From positions 806,001-870,000 of the forward strand of contig JAZGTN010000059.1 in assembly GCA_037783415.1 (NCBI GenBank): a stretch of DNA of 64,000 bases, read 5' to 3'. This DNA comes from Leptasterias polaris (lineage: Eukaryota > Echinodermata > Asteroidea > Forcipulatida > Asteriidae). Positions 33,437-48,100 of this stretch are shown here, in pieces. Position numbers and translations under genes: made by a program. The notes under the pieces are model-generated. The model did no database searches, had not been told where the DNA came from, and worked only from the letters and a program-made list of their open reading frames with translations. Positions within the stretch are counted from its first letter, which is position 1; every line of letters begins with the position of its first letter.

Positions 33437-36127
33437 CTATTTCTTCTTCTTTGACTTGGCCTTCTGAAGGTTTGGAGCCGACACTTTCACTTTTCCGGGC
33501 AAATTCCGAGACAAATCTGTGTCCTGTTAACAAAAGAAGAAGAAAACAAAATCTTTAAAGATCGACTTCATGAACAGTTTACTGTCAATCAAACTTGTTT
33601 ATGGCACAAGAAGGTGGACAAGTATAAAAGAAACAAAGTAAATTTCTGCAAGTACTTTGACAAATAAGAAATGACCTATAACGAGGCCAATTTGAGCAGC
33701 CAAAGGAAGCTTGTGTTGACAAGCAACCTACATACCCAAATTATTTAACCCTTACATAAACAGAGAGCTGAACTAGACACACACACGCACACTCCTATTT
33801 GTCAACCATGTAAATCAAAGACTTCTCAGTGATATCCCCACTGGTTTTGTTTATGAAAGCGAAGCAAGGAGGTCAAAACACCAGGATCCCTTTTGTTAAA
33901 ATCCTTGGATTCAATGGGTAGACATGCAAACACACATTTAACAAAAAACTTGTAAAACAAGGAATTTCAAAAATATTAGTAAGAATAAAAAAAACAGGTA
34001 ATAACAAGGCTGTAATAAAAAGAGACATATTACATCAAAGGAAAAAAGAGAAATATCAAGAGAAAGGAAAATAGGCCAACTATTTAGAAAACAAAAAGTC
34101 TTTGAGGTGATCTTGAAGCATTGCCAAGACCATTCCATAGATGCAGCCCAAGAAAACAAAGTGGGTTAAAAAAGTATGCCGTTTTGGGTAACCGGAATGT
34201 ATTTTTACAGACCTAGTACCACACACATGAATCTTAAGAACTGATAAAAAGAAGGGTGTTCCGAGTACTGAGTTTAACTGTTCAACACGCACCATGAACA
34301 AGATATTGACACATAGGGAGACCAAAAAAATGTTGGTGAACTGATCTATCTGGCCTTTATGTTTGCAATCTCCCTATTTTGTCAGTGTCTATGTTTGAGG
34401 GTGCCAGTCAGCAGCCATTCAACCTACAAGTGTCGTATAACCAGGGATCGCATCCAAGTTGATGATACAACCTGGGAAGCGCCTTGAAAGAGATCACCCC
34501 AAGGGACAACATTAGGGCTAGATAGCTCAGTTGATAGCGCCGGCATGTTAATATGGAGGTCAGAGGTTCTACTTATGTTTTCTTAGTCCACAAACAAACT
34601 GTGGTTCAATCTTCACACAGGAATTTCTCTTGATATTCAATTAAGAGTATGTTCAGGCTCTAACTAAACCAAAGTTAGATTCTTAATTTACCTTCACACT
34701 CTTAAAAAGATCCTTCTCTCTGCTCAATGTGTCTTTGGAAAATTGGAACATATGAAGAGCAGCCTTTGCGGCTAAAAACATCAAGAAATAAATCCACAAT
34801 TAGGTTGGATACATACGGAGCTTCATAGGCACCAAGCTACTTATCCAGACACAGGATTATTTACCTCACCAAGACGACTTACTGAAACTAAGAAGTTGAC
34901 TTGTCATCTTCATTTCAGGAAGTTGATTCGGGCTAAGTAAGTTGTCTTGGTAAGATCATCTCCACAGGTGGACTTAATCCATAAATAAGTCGACTTGGAG
35001 AGATAAATTATCAGTTACTCAACTTCTTCATATTATTCTAGTCATCTCAGCAAGATAATTTATCTCATCTGGGTACCATAGGTACTGTTAATTTTGAAAG
35101 AATTAATCATCAAAAAATAAACATGCAGTAAATATTTGTACATTACTTCACTATGGAGCTCCTGAGACATACACAAATTACACTTCATGAAACAATACAA
35201 GAAAATCGTTGTATATATTTTTTATGCAAGTTTGTTTCAAACAAGGCTAAAAGCATACCCGTCAATAAAGTAAAACAGCCAAACAGTTGAACAAGGATTT
35301 TAAGAAATATTGCGATTTTTCCAACAAAGGCTTGCAAAAAGTGGCAAGGTATAAAGCGCTTTAATCGATATTAACACAAATTAATCACACCATTAACTCA
35401 AATCCAAGAATGTTTGTGTGTGGAGCTGTGATTAATGAAGCGAGTAGATCCTTGTTTACCTTTTCCTCTTTTGCCTGTCCCTGGAGTTAACTTGACTTTA
35501 AACCTGAGGGATTATTACAAAACAATTCCATAAATCTACAGAAATGACCTTGTCATAACAAATTGGCATCACAACATCCAAACCCATTTAAACCGTTAGA
35601 CTATAATTGCTGACAAAAGACTGTGCAAGTCTAAATTCTGTGAGCCTTAGAAACCTTGTATTGAGCAAAAAAGAAGCTAAGCACAAACAAAATTATGCTT
35701 TCCAAAATAAGGTTACCTGCCAAAAAACCACGTCACATACAATATGTAACTGGTATCCTGCTCATTTTTGCTAAGCAGAAAGTTGTTATGTTAAGCAGCT
35801 CTATGAAATTGGGTTCCGACATTATCATCACAATAATCTTGGTTGCACCATTGTGGGAGTCCATGTCCCCGTGCGATACATAGTTTACGGCAAATTTTTT
35901 GTGACGCAGCATTTACACGCTTACGGCGTTTACACACTTACCTAATGACACCCAAAATAGTGAGTATGGAACAGACATTCTCCGAGTTTTATTTATATGG
36001 TTATGAACTTATGTACTTACTTGTAGTTATGCATAACGGAGTATGGAGCACATATTGGTAGACTGAACAATAAGAGATCTTCCCCTTGCGGACAACCAGA
36101 CAATGTATCCACAATATTCAAACTTTC
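33437..36127 (-). CDS. NEMF: NEMF exons 32-35: NFACT-C domain and C-terminus
   Basis: Residues 1027-1131. Exon 32 encodes [28 protein letters not shown], cut here only by the exon end; exon 33 continues [14 protein letters not shown]; exon 34 gives [11 protein letters not shown]; exon 35 gives [19 protein letters not shown] and a lysine-rich tail. These are the hallmark blocks of NFACT-C. Introns here hold 91-bp repeats and a SINE. The 116-bp array at 32840-33345 lies directly downstream of the stop codon, possibly within the 3' untranslated region. Confidence 0.94.
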
Positions 36128-39100
36128 CTGCAAATATTCAAAAGAATTATTGTAGATTATGAAAAAGATTTGACCAGTAAGATTTACATCCTAGATTTCA
36201 ACTTAACTAATAGCACTTCATCTTTCATCATCATCATCCATTGACCACGGTCAAGATCACATACATTCTGCTGCAGCACCCTGGTTTCTCTGCCATAGCT
36301 CCTGTCAGGTCTTCAAAACTGAGTCTGGTGTCTCCGAACATTGCGTCAGGATATGTGAGTGACTCCCAAAATGGCACAACCAAGATGACATCAGTAGAAA
36401 TGGGTCTATTATTACCAAGCAGACATTTTAGAAGCCATGCAGCTAGTCATTGAATGAGTGGTGGAAATAGAAATAAAACTCATTGAATACTGTGTGTGTA
36501 GTCATCTCAGTCATTTTAGCTGGATGGCAAATATCAGCTCCACCATCGGATGATTTGGTTAATTTTGTCATACAGGCATGTCAGATGGTGTTGATACTTT
36601 ATGTCCACAGCTGACCATAGAGGGCGTGCACAGCAGACACAGATGACAATTGAGCTCAGCATTCTCTGTGTTCTACTTCTACATTGATACTCTATGTCCA
36701 CAGCTGACATAGAGGGCGTGTACAGCAGACACAGATGACAATTGAGCTCAGCATTCTCTGTGTTCTACTTCTACATTGATACTCAATGTCCACAGCTGAC
36801 ATAGAGGGCGTGTACAGCCGACACAGACAACAATTGATCTCAGCATTCACTGTGTTCTATTTCTATATTGATACTCTGTGTCCACAGCTTACCATAGAGG
36901 GCGTGCACAGCAGACACAGATGACAATTGAGCCTAGCTTTCTCTGTGTTAAATTTCTATATTGACACTATGTCCACAGCTGACCATAGAGGGCGTGCTAA
37001 GCAGACACAGATGACAATAGAGCTCAGCATTCTCTGTGTTCTATTTCTATATTGATACTTTATGTCCACAGCTGACCATAGAGGGCGTGCACAGCAGACA
37101 CAGATGACAATAGACCTTTCTTTTGCAACGTCACAGCCCGAGTTTTTGCCAACCCAGGTTGGAAAAGTATGGAAAGCCATAACTGCAAATCAAAAACAGA
37201 TTGCCACAGTTTGTAACTGTGTTACACAAATATTCAAAAATAGTGTTGAATTTGTTGGAAACAAATCAACCAATCATGGAAGGTATTTCCATTCATGAAT
37301 CTTTACAGAAAATGTTGAATTTGGTCACAACATTTTTTAACACGATTGAATGTTTTGCTAACATTCGGCCGCCCATGCCAACCGGCGCACTTTGTTTATC
37401 AACAAAAGAAAGGTCTATTGAGCCTAGCATTGTCTGTGTTCTATTTCTATATTGATACTCTATGTCTACAGCTGACCATAGAGGGCGTGCACAGCAGACA
37501 CAGATGACAATTGAGCCTAGCATTCTCTGTGTTCTATTTCTATGATAATGATAGAATAGCGTAAATTAAGAGTTTGTGAATTTTACCTTCATGAGTTGAG
37601 ATTGGTCCTTCTCTTCATCTGATGCCTGCATCCAAAAATAAAGAAAATGAATAAGAAATTAGAGTATTGATGATACTGAAGCATTAGTGGCAGATGTCAA
37701 TGTTAATTCTAACTTTTAAAAAATCCTATACCAGGAATAATTTCCTGGATAGTAAAGCGTTTTCCAACTACCATTTATTCATTCTTAACATTTCCTGCTA
37801 AGGTAATGCACTAAATTATCTTCACGATAGCGTGGTGAAAAAAATTGCAGGTTAGTGAGAAGAGTAGTTCATCCACACTTGAGTGAAGTTTCATAAATTC
37901 CTCTCAAGGATTACTGACAAAACAAAAACTTCAACCAACAATAAAAGAGTTTTAAAGATTCTATCGATGCTTACCTCTCCACCAGCCTCCTCCTTATTCC
38001 ATGCATGCTTGAAGGCAACTGGCTGAATCATATCATCATCTACACCACAAGAAATATTCCAGGAGTTAACAAAGTCTTGTCATAAGTAATTCTTAGGTAC
38101 AACGATTTACAGGAAAGTAGCAGAAGGTGCAACAGCCAGAAGGAAGAGGCTTTGATTAGAGAGTAATTTACGGTTCAGACAGGACCATTGAGATCCCCCA
38201 ATTCCCATTCTCAATCAAACAAAATACAACATCAAATATAACTCATATATGATTCGAGGCATTGCATGGTGAGGTATCAAGGTATATTTGGTTTGTGGTA
38301 ACATCATGTGTATATCTACTTGCTGGGTAGATTGTTCTTTGAGAACTTGTCTTGCTATTTATTCTACTGCCGCGGAGTAGATTATTCAGACTTTGGGAGA
38401 CTTCTCAGTTCTTCACTGTCCTGCTTATTAACTACTACCTGGGCGGGAGGTAGGAAATCGGCTGGGACTACTACTTTTGCTTTGTGGATCAAGGGGAAAT
38501 CTCATTATTAACTACACTGCTTGCTCTAGTCATGGTCAGGAGACTGAAGAGTGTAAGACATGTTGGTCCAAATATAACTCAACAACAAACTGTTGGACTC
38601 TCACCTTGTTCCTCCCTGACAGTCATTCCTTCCATCTTTTCCTCCATCTCAACCGCATCTTCTCCCGCTGTCTTCTCTAAGACACCTCCTCCATCTTGTT
38701 GTTGCTGTTTCCCTTCTTGTTTCTTCTTCTGTTGATATTTCTGTTTCATCTGTTGATGCTTCTCCTCAAGGAGTTGTTGTTTTCGAGCTTGCTTGGCTTT
38801 CTTTCCTTTTAGTTCCCTCGGAGCTCCTGCTGACTGTTGTAAAAACAGACAATTGTCCAATTAAAATCTGAAACTTTGTATGGTGGTAAAACAGTGAGTA
38901 GACACAAAGAAGTATCTCTGAGAGTTGTCAATCATGCTTTAATAGCTCTTAGTTCTAACACAAGATTGATGTTTGACAAAGCACTATTAAAAGTTGGAAT
39001 GATGACATTCAGTTTACATGGGATATGTTGTCTATTAGGATGAACTTCTAGAGTATTCAATATCATCCATTGTGGTTTTGAATGATAAATAAATGATGCC

Positions 39101-42100
39101 AGCCTGCATTATCATGTAGTGAATATTTACATAGTACAAAGTCAACCCTCCTATCTGACCATTCAATCTCATCCAACCCCTATAGTTTTGAATGATGGAT
39201 ATGCCAACCTAAAACATGATATCATGTGGTGAATGCATCTACACAGTACACACATGTACACAGTTTAGTTATGTGCACAGTTGTGCCACCCTACAACTCA
39301 CTGTAAATGTTGCCAAGAGTAGGAGGGTTAATTCTAATCTGTTTGAATGTCTTGAAGATGCATAATCAAGCATATCAAAAACCATACCCTTCCAATGTTC
39401 ATTAGTTGGGGTCTTAAGTAACGGTGGTTTTTGTATATAGAAATTTTAATACTTCTTTTACTTGCAGAGCAAAACTTTGTACTGTGTTTTTTAATTTTCA
39501 ATGGCACAGCTGAAAAAACAAAAATGAGGAAATCAGATCAGCTGACAAGTTGCATGTCTGAGAGTTGGAGTGAGTACAAATTTGTGTCTCTCAGTGAGAA
39601 CTTACCGCCAAGATTTCCATCTTGAGTCTTCTCTCCTCATCATCTTGATCTTTATATTTCTGTTTAATCTTCTTTAATTTATTCTGTTGGATCAAACAAA
39701 ATATTGCACACAAATAATCCACTGTCGATGCATAAATTGAAACTTAAAAACAATAAATATCTCAATAAATAAAAAGTCGCATCCCCTGAAGGCGATTCCT
39801 TGGCTGCCGCTTCCCAGTTTGTATCGTAAACTTGGGTGTGATCCCTGGCTACATGGCATTACAGGTTGAATGGCTTCTAACTCGCATCCCCCAAACAAAT
39901 ATATTGATAAAATAGGGAGACGGCCAACATAGTACTAGATAGCTCAGTTGGTAGAGCGCTGGCAAGTTAATCCTGAGGTCGCAGGGTCAAGTCCCGCTCT
40001 AGTCAATTTTTTATTGCTCAACCCAAATTTATTTAAAATCTACTCAGTCAGTATCCCTAGTGGTTTATTACTTGATACAATAAATATCTCTAGAAACTAA
40101 TTTTTTTTTCCAACAGTTTGAAAATGGCATTTAGGAATTAATATTGAGATAAGATCCTTGGTAACTCACCTTTTGACCTCGTTTGACTTGTGTAGGTTGA
40201 GTTAAAGCTTCAACCTGACAGATAAAAAAATAAAAAGTTTAATTAATGAAATAAGTACATCAGCAATCAAGAACAATTTCAAGCATAGAAAGAATATTTT
40301 TCGGGAGTGTCGTGGCAGAGTGGTCTAGTGCACTGTATTCAAGCTCTGTTGTTCACAGAGTGTGGGTTCGAATCCCGGCCTGGCTGGTCAGGATGCCTGT
40401 GTCATTGAGCAAGATACTTGACCATAAATGCTCTGTCCATTGGTTCCCTTATTTCAGACCAAGTATCTCTCAGAAGTTACAGTTCAGTCTTACAGATTCT
40501 GTGCATCGCCAGAAATAAAACACTACAGGTTCAGACACAACATGGACTATTTCATTCTCCCAGTGATGACTATTTTTATTCTTTCAAGAAAATTTAAATG
40601 CTCCAGAAGTTTTGGAGAAAATCCTAAAATCAAGAAAAAAACCTAACAAATCACACGCCTGATAATTTGAACTAAGATAAACACCCTAAAACAAGAACTG
40701 TTGGTCATTCAGTTGAACATCAATCTGAGAATAGACGATTACAAGAATGAGAAGACGTTGACCTACATTGCCACTCTGAGCCACTGTTTGATCTTCTTGT
40801 TCTTCTTCATCATCTTCTGCGTCTTCAAGTCTTGGTATTCGAGTCTCGTCATCTTCTCTTGGTATTTGTGTCTCCACCGTAACGCCATCCTCAATCTCTT
40901 TCATATCTCCATCTTCCTTCTTGGCATCATCTTCATTGACGTCTTCGTTTTGCTTTTTCAATTGTTTCTTCATTTGTCTGATGGGGAAATTAAAAAATTT
41001 AATAATTTATTAGTTTTTTACATGTTTTGTCAGAGTTCACTCCTTAGTGCAACAACAATCACGAAGAACGAATATAATATAATAGTTTTGGTTTGCTTGC
41101 ATAACATACATACAGCTCCCTTCATACAGATTTCATAAATCAAACTTGTCCTCAAGTGGGTTGTCATTGTACAGCGTGTTGTCACACACACAGATCAATT
41201 CTCAACATTAGGTTTCTAATCTCTGTTTCAGCAATGCTTGGTAGACATATTTCAATCTTCAATATTTCAATCTTCAAAGTGAAGAACTCTCCAGAAAAGA
41301 AACATCCTGCCAAGTTGGCAGAAGTAAACAATTCATAAATGTAGTTTTCCCATTGAGCCTAGCATTCTCTGTGTTCTATTTCTATATTGACACTACGTCC
41401 ACAGCTGACCATAGAGGGCGTGCTAAGCAGACACAGATGACAATTGAGCCTAGCATTCTGTGTGTTCTATTTCTATATTGACACTATGTCCACAGCTGAC
41501 CATAGAGGGCGTGCACAGCAGACACAGATGACAATTGAGCCTAGCATTCTCTGTGTTCTATTTCTATATTGACACTATGTCCACAGCTGACCATAGAGGG
41601 CGTGCTAAGCAGACACAGATGACAATTGAGCCTAGCATTCTCTGTGTTCTATTTCTATATTGACACTATGTCCACAGCTGACCATAGAGGGCGTGCACAG
41701 CAGACACAGATGACAATTGAGCCTAGCATTCTCTGTGTTCTATTTCTATATTGACACTATGTCCACAGCTGACCATAGAGGGCGTGCTAAGCAGACACAG
41801 ATGACAATTGAGCCTAGCATTCTCTGTGTTCTATTTCTATATTGACACTATGTCCACAGCTGACCATAGAGGGCGTGCTAAGCAGACACAGATGACAATT
41901 GAGCCTAGCATTCTCTGTGTTCTATTTCTATATTGACACTATGTCCACAGCTGACCATAGAGGGCGTGCTGAGCAGACACAGATGACAATTGAGCCTAGC
42001 ATTCTCTGTGTTCTATTTCTATATTGATACTTTATGTCCACAGCTGACCATAGAGGGCGTGCTAAGCAGACACAGATGACAATTGAGCCTAGCATTCTCT

Positions 42101-45100
42101 GTGTTCTATTTCTATATTGACACTATGTCCACAGCTGACCATAGAGGGCGTGCTAAGCGGACACAGATGACAATTGAGCCTAGCATTCTCTGTTCTATTT
42201 CTATATTGACACTATGTCCACAGCTGACCATAGAGGGCGTGCACAGCAGACACAGATGACAATTGAGCCTAGCATTCTCTGTGTTCTATTTCTATATTGA
42301 CACTATGTCCACAGCTGACCATAGAGGGCGTGCTAAGCAAACTGAAGAAACTGAATATCATATAATCAAATTTCCTTTACCTTTTCTGTTTGGCAGTCAA
42401 GTACTGTTTTTGATTCTGCAAATAAAAATAACAAGAGATAATCTTTATGAGGTTCATGCAAACATTCAAAGTTATTGCAACTACTGAATTTAAAATATGA
42501 TTTACCATTTATTGTATCACAGAAACTTCAGTCAATTATTGTTGAGAAATGCACTGACTCCTATTTGAACCTCATATTATCACTTTGTACTAATAACAAT
42601 AAAAATAATAATTAGTTCTTATATAACGCATTTCACAATAACGTCTCAATGCGCTTTACATTAGTGCCCTGGTCATTGGGCCAATAGCATTCCTTTAATC
42701 TTTCTCAGCTCCCTGGGGAGTATACAGCCTTGGGCTGCCGTGGTGCTCAGATGGCTTTTTCAAACACAATATCAACCTCTACCCTCGCAGGTACCCATTT
42801 ACACCCCTGGGTGAAGAAAAGCAATTATAGCAAAGTGTCTTACTCAAGGACACAAGCGTCATGACCGGGACTCGAACCCACACCCCGATGACTAAACCAT
42901 CAGAACTTGAATCTGATGATCTAAACCACTCGGCCATGACACCCTCACATACTTCAGAAAATCCTGGGGTTGCACAAGATTCAACCCATATTTACTAGTG
43001 CAGGGTTTTTTAAGACCTCATCACCCACTCTAGTATCCCATTATTATTACTCTACCTGCTGTTTGTTAGTCTTGGTAACACCAATTACTATAGGCTGGTC
43101 ATCACCAAGGTATACAGTCTCCGTCTCCCCTTCATTTGAATGGTAGCTTCCAGAGCTGAGAACACTTGACCCCCGTGACCTCTGTACTTCCGACCTTAGT
43201 AAAGATGGAGAAGAGAAAACCATTAGCAGTGAACAGATAAATCCCATTCACAATTTTGTCTGCTAGTTTGAGGTTTTATCAAAACAAAATACATATTTAC
43301 TAGATGGTTGAACTGGCCTGGAATTTATCCTTTGAGAGGGCAAGGCCATTTTCATTTGCAAAGGGGACTTCATTGTAAGTTTATGGGAAACTTTTGAAGG
43401 GGCACCAAGGCTAACACATGGGCCATGGAGGCGCGATGTCATATGCTTCAAACTGGCGTCACATCGGGTACTGTCTGCTCATGGTCTACCATTTTGAGAG
43501 TAAAGGTGCACGTTAAGCTGTATGTGCACTCAATCTAATCAATCTAATCATTTATTGTTTTAAGTGCACCACATACAATTATCTCAGCACACTGTACACT
43601 TGTAAAAAACAGTACTAGTAGACAGAAAAAAACAGTACTAGTAGACAGAAAAATTAATGTTAAAAAAGGTACAAAGTGACAGTTAAAAATTAAAGTAAAT
43701 GACTTCCATAATAAGAACGAAACAATGACTTAAAATGATTCATAGCTACGGGCTGCACGAATGTGTGATGGAAAAATCACACTAGGTCGTGTCTGAATTG
43801 GCGGCTACACCCAAGGCTATGGCTATATGTCTTTGTATCAAGCGTTGAAGTATACAATGTCTTAGCAACATCTTCAGCCACATCGTAGCCACAGCTGAAG
43901 CCGCCAATTTGGGTACGGACTTATCTTGAGTGAAGATGTCCAGTGAATTGGGTCAACACAACATTTTGTTACTGCATAGAACGTCTACTTACTTAGCTCC
44001 TTGTACATGATAAAGTGGAATAGCTGTATCTGGATAGGCAGTCTCATCATCAGAACTACTTTCTGCTATTGTTGGTTTATCATCGACTTCATCCTGATGT
44101 TCGCCATCTTCTTCTCCCTCATCTATGTCTTCCATCTTCATGGCTATAGGAAACAAAGAGGAAAAAGATGAGTCAAAATTACTTATAGTATCGGGGACAA
44201 CCAGCTACCTATTGGAGAACAGTTGAGTCTTGAGAGCGGCCTTTTCGGAAAATAAAATTTGTACCAGCCTGCAGAAATATTTATCTGAACTTTTTATAGC
44301 TTCTTGAGTAATCGTTTTCCTTTGAAAATATTGTTGCCACAAATGAAACCCTGAATTGACAAAGGAAAGACAACAAAGGTTGTCATAATCAGCTCAGGGA
44401 GTTGATGTTGTAGTGCGAGAAAATTGAGTAGGCACTTGCCGTGATTTGCAAAGTCTCAACCATGAGCCAAAGCCGAAAATCTGCCATGGTATGCTGGAAT
44501 CTCGGAACTTACCTCCCATTGAGCCGAATATAGTGACATATAATAAAGAGTTATGTCGATGACTTGTTTGCGTGACTAGCTAACCACAAGGGTTATAGTA
44601 TCAAAACATCGAAGGGAGTAAGAGCAGATTACATAACGGTAATAAATCAAAGCAGCTTAAAACCAGAATAGATGGTCTCAGAGCAGCCAACATTTGCATC
44701 TTGCAATCAGGGAGATTATGTACAACAATCAGGGAGATATTTAGAACTACGTTCAACATAATAGGAAACAAGTGCCCATATTCAGGGAGATTTTCAAATT
44801 TGTTCATCAGAACATGGACAAATTTGATTATTTTCAGGGAACTTTCTGCAGAATCAGTGAGAGTTAGCAGCTCTGGGGTTTTCCTTGTGTGCTTTCAGTG
44901 ATCAGTTCCTCACCTGGTTCTTGTGTCTTCTCATCCTCACTGTCATCATCACCTTCATCTTGAAGAAGTATTTCTTCATCATCCACTGGGCCATCAACCT
45001 AAGATATCCAAGGAAATAGTGAAGTCTTATTACAAGTTATTCATTTTAAACACGTCTTTGATCTTATTTTTTAGGGGGAGATAATTAGGTCGTTTATAAA

Positions 45101-48100
45101 ATGGCGGTTACAGCTACGGCTACAACTGTTAATAAGGGTGGATGTCCTATACTTCAATGCATGATGATGCAGAATCTAGCCATAGCTGCTAATTCAGACA
45201 CGGCCTAACTCTCCTAATCAACCTGAAAGTAGAAGTAATAGACAACTGCCTAATTGGAATCTCCTTGTAAGATTCGTATCACTAGAATCAATCATGGATG
45301 ACCTACTTACCGTTGACCTTTCATTAGCCATTGACATCTCCTCATCTAGGGTTCGTATTCTTCTTTCATCTTTGTGTCTCCATAAACTAGATTCATCCAA
45401 CTACAATGATATCATCATAATCTGTTAATCCATGACATCAGCACATTCTGTTATCTTGGACATCATCACATTCTGTTATCTTGGACATCATCACAATCTG
45501 TTATCTTGGACATCATCACAATCTGTTATCTTGGACATCATCACAATCTGTTATCTATGACATCATCACAATCTGTTATCTATGACATCAGCACAATCTG
45601 TTATCTATGACATCAGCACAATCTGTTATCTATGACATCAGCACAATCTGTTAATCTATGATATCATCATAATCTGTTAATCTATGACATCGTCACTGTT
45701 TTAATCCATGACATTAGCACAATGACATCATGACATTCTGTTAACCTATGACATCAGCTCAATCTGTTAATCTATGACATCGTCACTGTTTTAATCCATG
45801 ACATTAGCACAATCTGTTAATCTATAACATCACATTCTTATAATCTATGACATCACAATCTCCGTGACATCAACTCTACATATCATTAAACGACTTCAAC
45901 GCTGTATGTTAATCTACGTAATTATTACTACTGTAACAATCATCACATCATATACATGTAAGTCTTTATTAATCTAATACTTCGACGTCATTACTACTTG
46001 TTCATCAATGAGATCACTTCTTTTCTTTTCTTTTTTTCTCGTCTCCTGTAAAGCGCTGTTCTTGGTATAGCACTATATAAATGCTTTGTATTGTTATTAC
46101 TATGTCACTAACAGAATAAAAGATATAACCTGTTGGTTTTTGATTCAAATGTACATGTACATTTTTATAAAATGCATTTATAACATGAAAAGAAAACACA
46201 ACTATAATAGGAAAAAAAGGATTTTGAAATTTTGGACTCATGTCACACTATTGGACCCTTGATTACTGGAAACACCCACATATAAGCCAAACTGAATTTC
46301 AAGAACTTGTTTGTTTTTGTATTCATCCTTTCTATTATTATCAGCAATAACATTATCGTCCCACAAATACACAAGAAACTCTCTTGATGTTACTACCTTA
46401 AACAAGAATCCAAAGCCCATCATCAGCTGAGCTGGAGGAAGGTAATTCTTCTTTCCTGAATGAAACAAAAAAAGAGACCAGCATCAACTTGACATGTTCC
46501 AAACAACAACAACAAGGCAACCATTTCAACCAATTTAAAACAACCTAGGAGATTCATGAGTTTAATTATGATCAACTGGGCAGTTATTGGGATAGATAGC
46601 TCAGTTGGTAGAGCACCAGCACATTAGTCATGATAACTCTCCTGCTATTAAAGTCAGATTTTGAAGCCCACGTTTTTGTACAAAACACATTCTATAACGC
46701 ACATTCTATAACGCACATTCTATAACGCACATTCTATAACGCACATTCTATAACGCACATTCTATAACGCACATTCTATAACGCACATTCTATAACGCAC
46801 ATTGTCACATTTATTTGAGTCCAATGTACAAATAAACAAGTGAATTCTCCTGTTACCTCTGATCATGAAACTACCAGTCGCAAGATACTCTCCACTCGGA
46901 GCAGTCTTCGATACCTACAGACAAAGATTAAAGATGTAAAAAAAACTTATTGCAAACTTGACTTCAGTGCAAACTTGACTTTCAAAACTTAAATCATATA
47001 AATAAACACAATTGAAAAAGATATCTGTTATGGAAGGTTTCTGTATTGTCTGAAAACTAGTGGAGCTTTCTAAGATGGCCGACAACCTGGAAACAGTTCA
47101 GGGCCAAATTCCATAAAGCCTGTAAGCACAAACACTTGCTAAGCACAGAAAAAACTTTGCTTAACACAAACAGGTTACCTGCCAACATTCCATAAAGTTA
47201 ACATTGTTGCGACTGGTGCCCCACTCATTTTTTGCTAAGCAAAAACATTTTCCAAGCCGTATTTTCTGCTACACAGCTGTCTGATCATTCAATATCTTCC
47301 ACTGTGGTTTTGAATTATAGATACTATGCCAGCCAGCAGTATGATATCATGTAGTGAATAAATCAGTCAAACCTCTTACTGTCTGACCATTCAATTATCA
47401 TCTACAGTGGAATGATAGATAAACTATGCTAGCCTGTGTAGGTCAGCTTGCACATAAACATCTCCGATAGAAATAAGATAATTCTGGTCATCTTTCAATG
47501 CTTTCCATAATAATAATAACCCAGAACCCAGTACTGTGTGACATCATGTGTTGAATGCATCTTCACAGTACACGGTCAACCCTCCTACTGTCTGACCATT
47601 CAGTATCGTATACTGTCTGACCATTCAGTATCGTCTACTGTGGTTTTGAATTAATATAAACTATGCCAGCTTGCAATATGATATCATGTGGTGAATGCTT
47701 ATACACAGTACACGGTCAACCCTCCTACTGTAAGACCATTCAATCTAATCCACTGTGGTTTATGAGTGATAGAACTATGCCAACCTGCAAAATCATATCA
47801 AAGGGATGGAGAGGGGAGACTGAAGAAGTGGAAGGAGGGGAGGTTAAGTGATTCTTACCTGATCATGGTTGACCCACCAGGCACTAGTTACAACCTTAGC
47901 ATCCCATGCTACACTGTAACACACAGCCATTACACCACCTTCATGAAGTGTCTTTGGGGGCACTGGACCCCCTGATGGGTTCTTGATAATCACACTGCTA
48001 GCACCGTGTAGATCAGCATGCACATAAACATCCCCTGTAGAAATAAAACAACTCTTGTAATCTTTCAATGCTTTCCATAATAATGATAATAAAAGAGATT

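Noticed and set aside
40686..41138. 145-codon plus-strand open frame with membrane-like segments
   Set aside because: It lies antisense to NEMF exon 26, whose acidic codons read as hydrophobic residues on the other strand.
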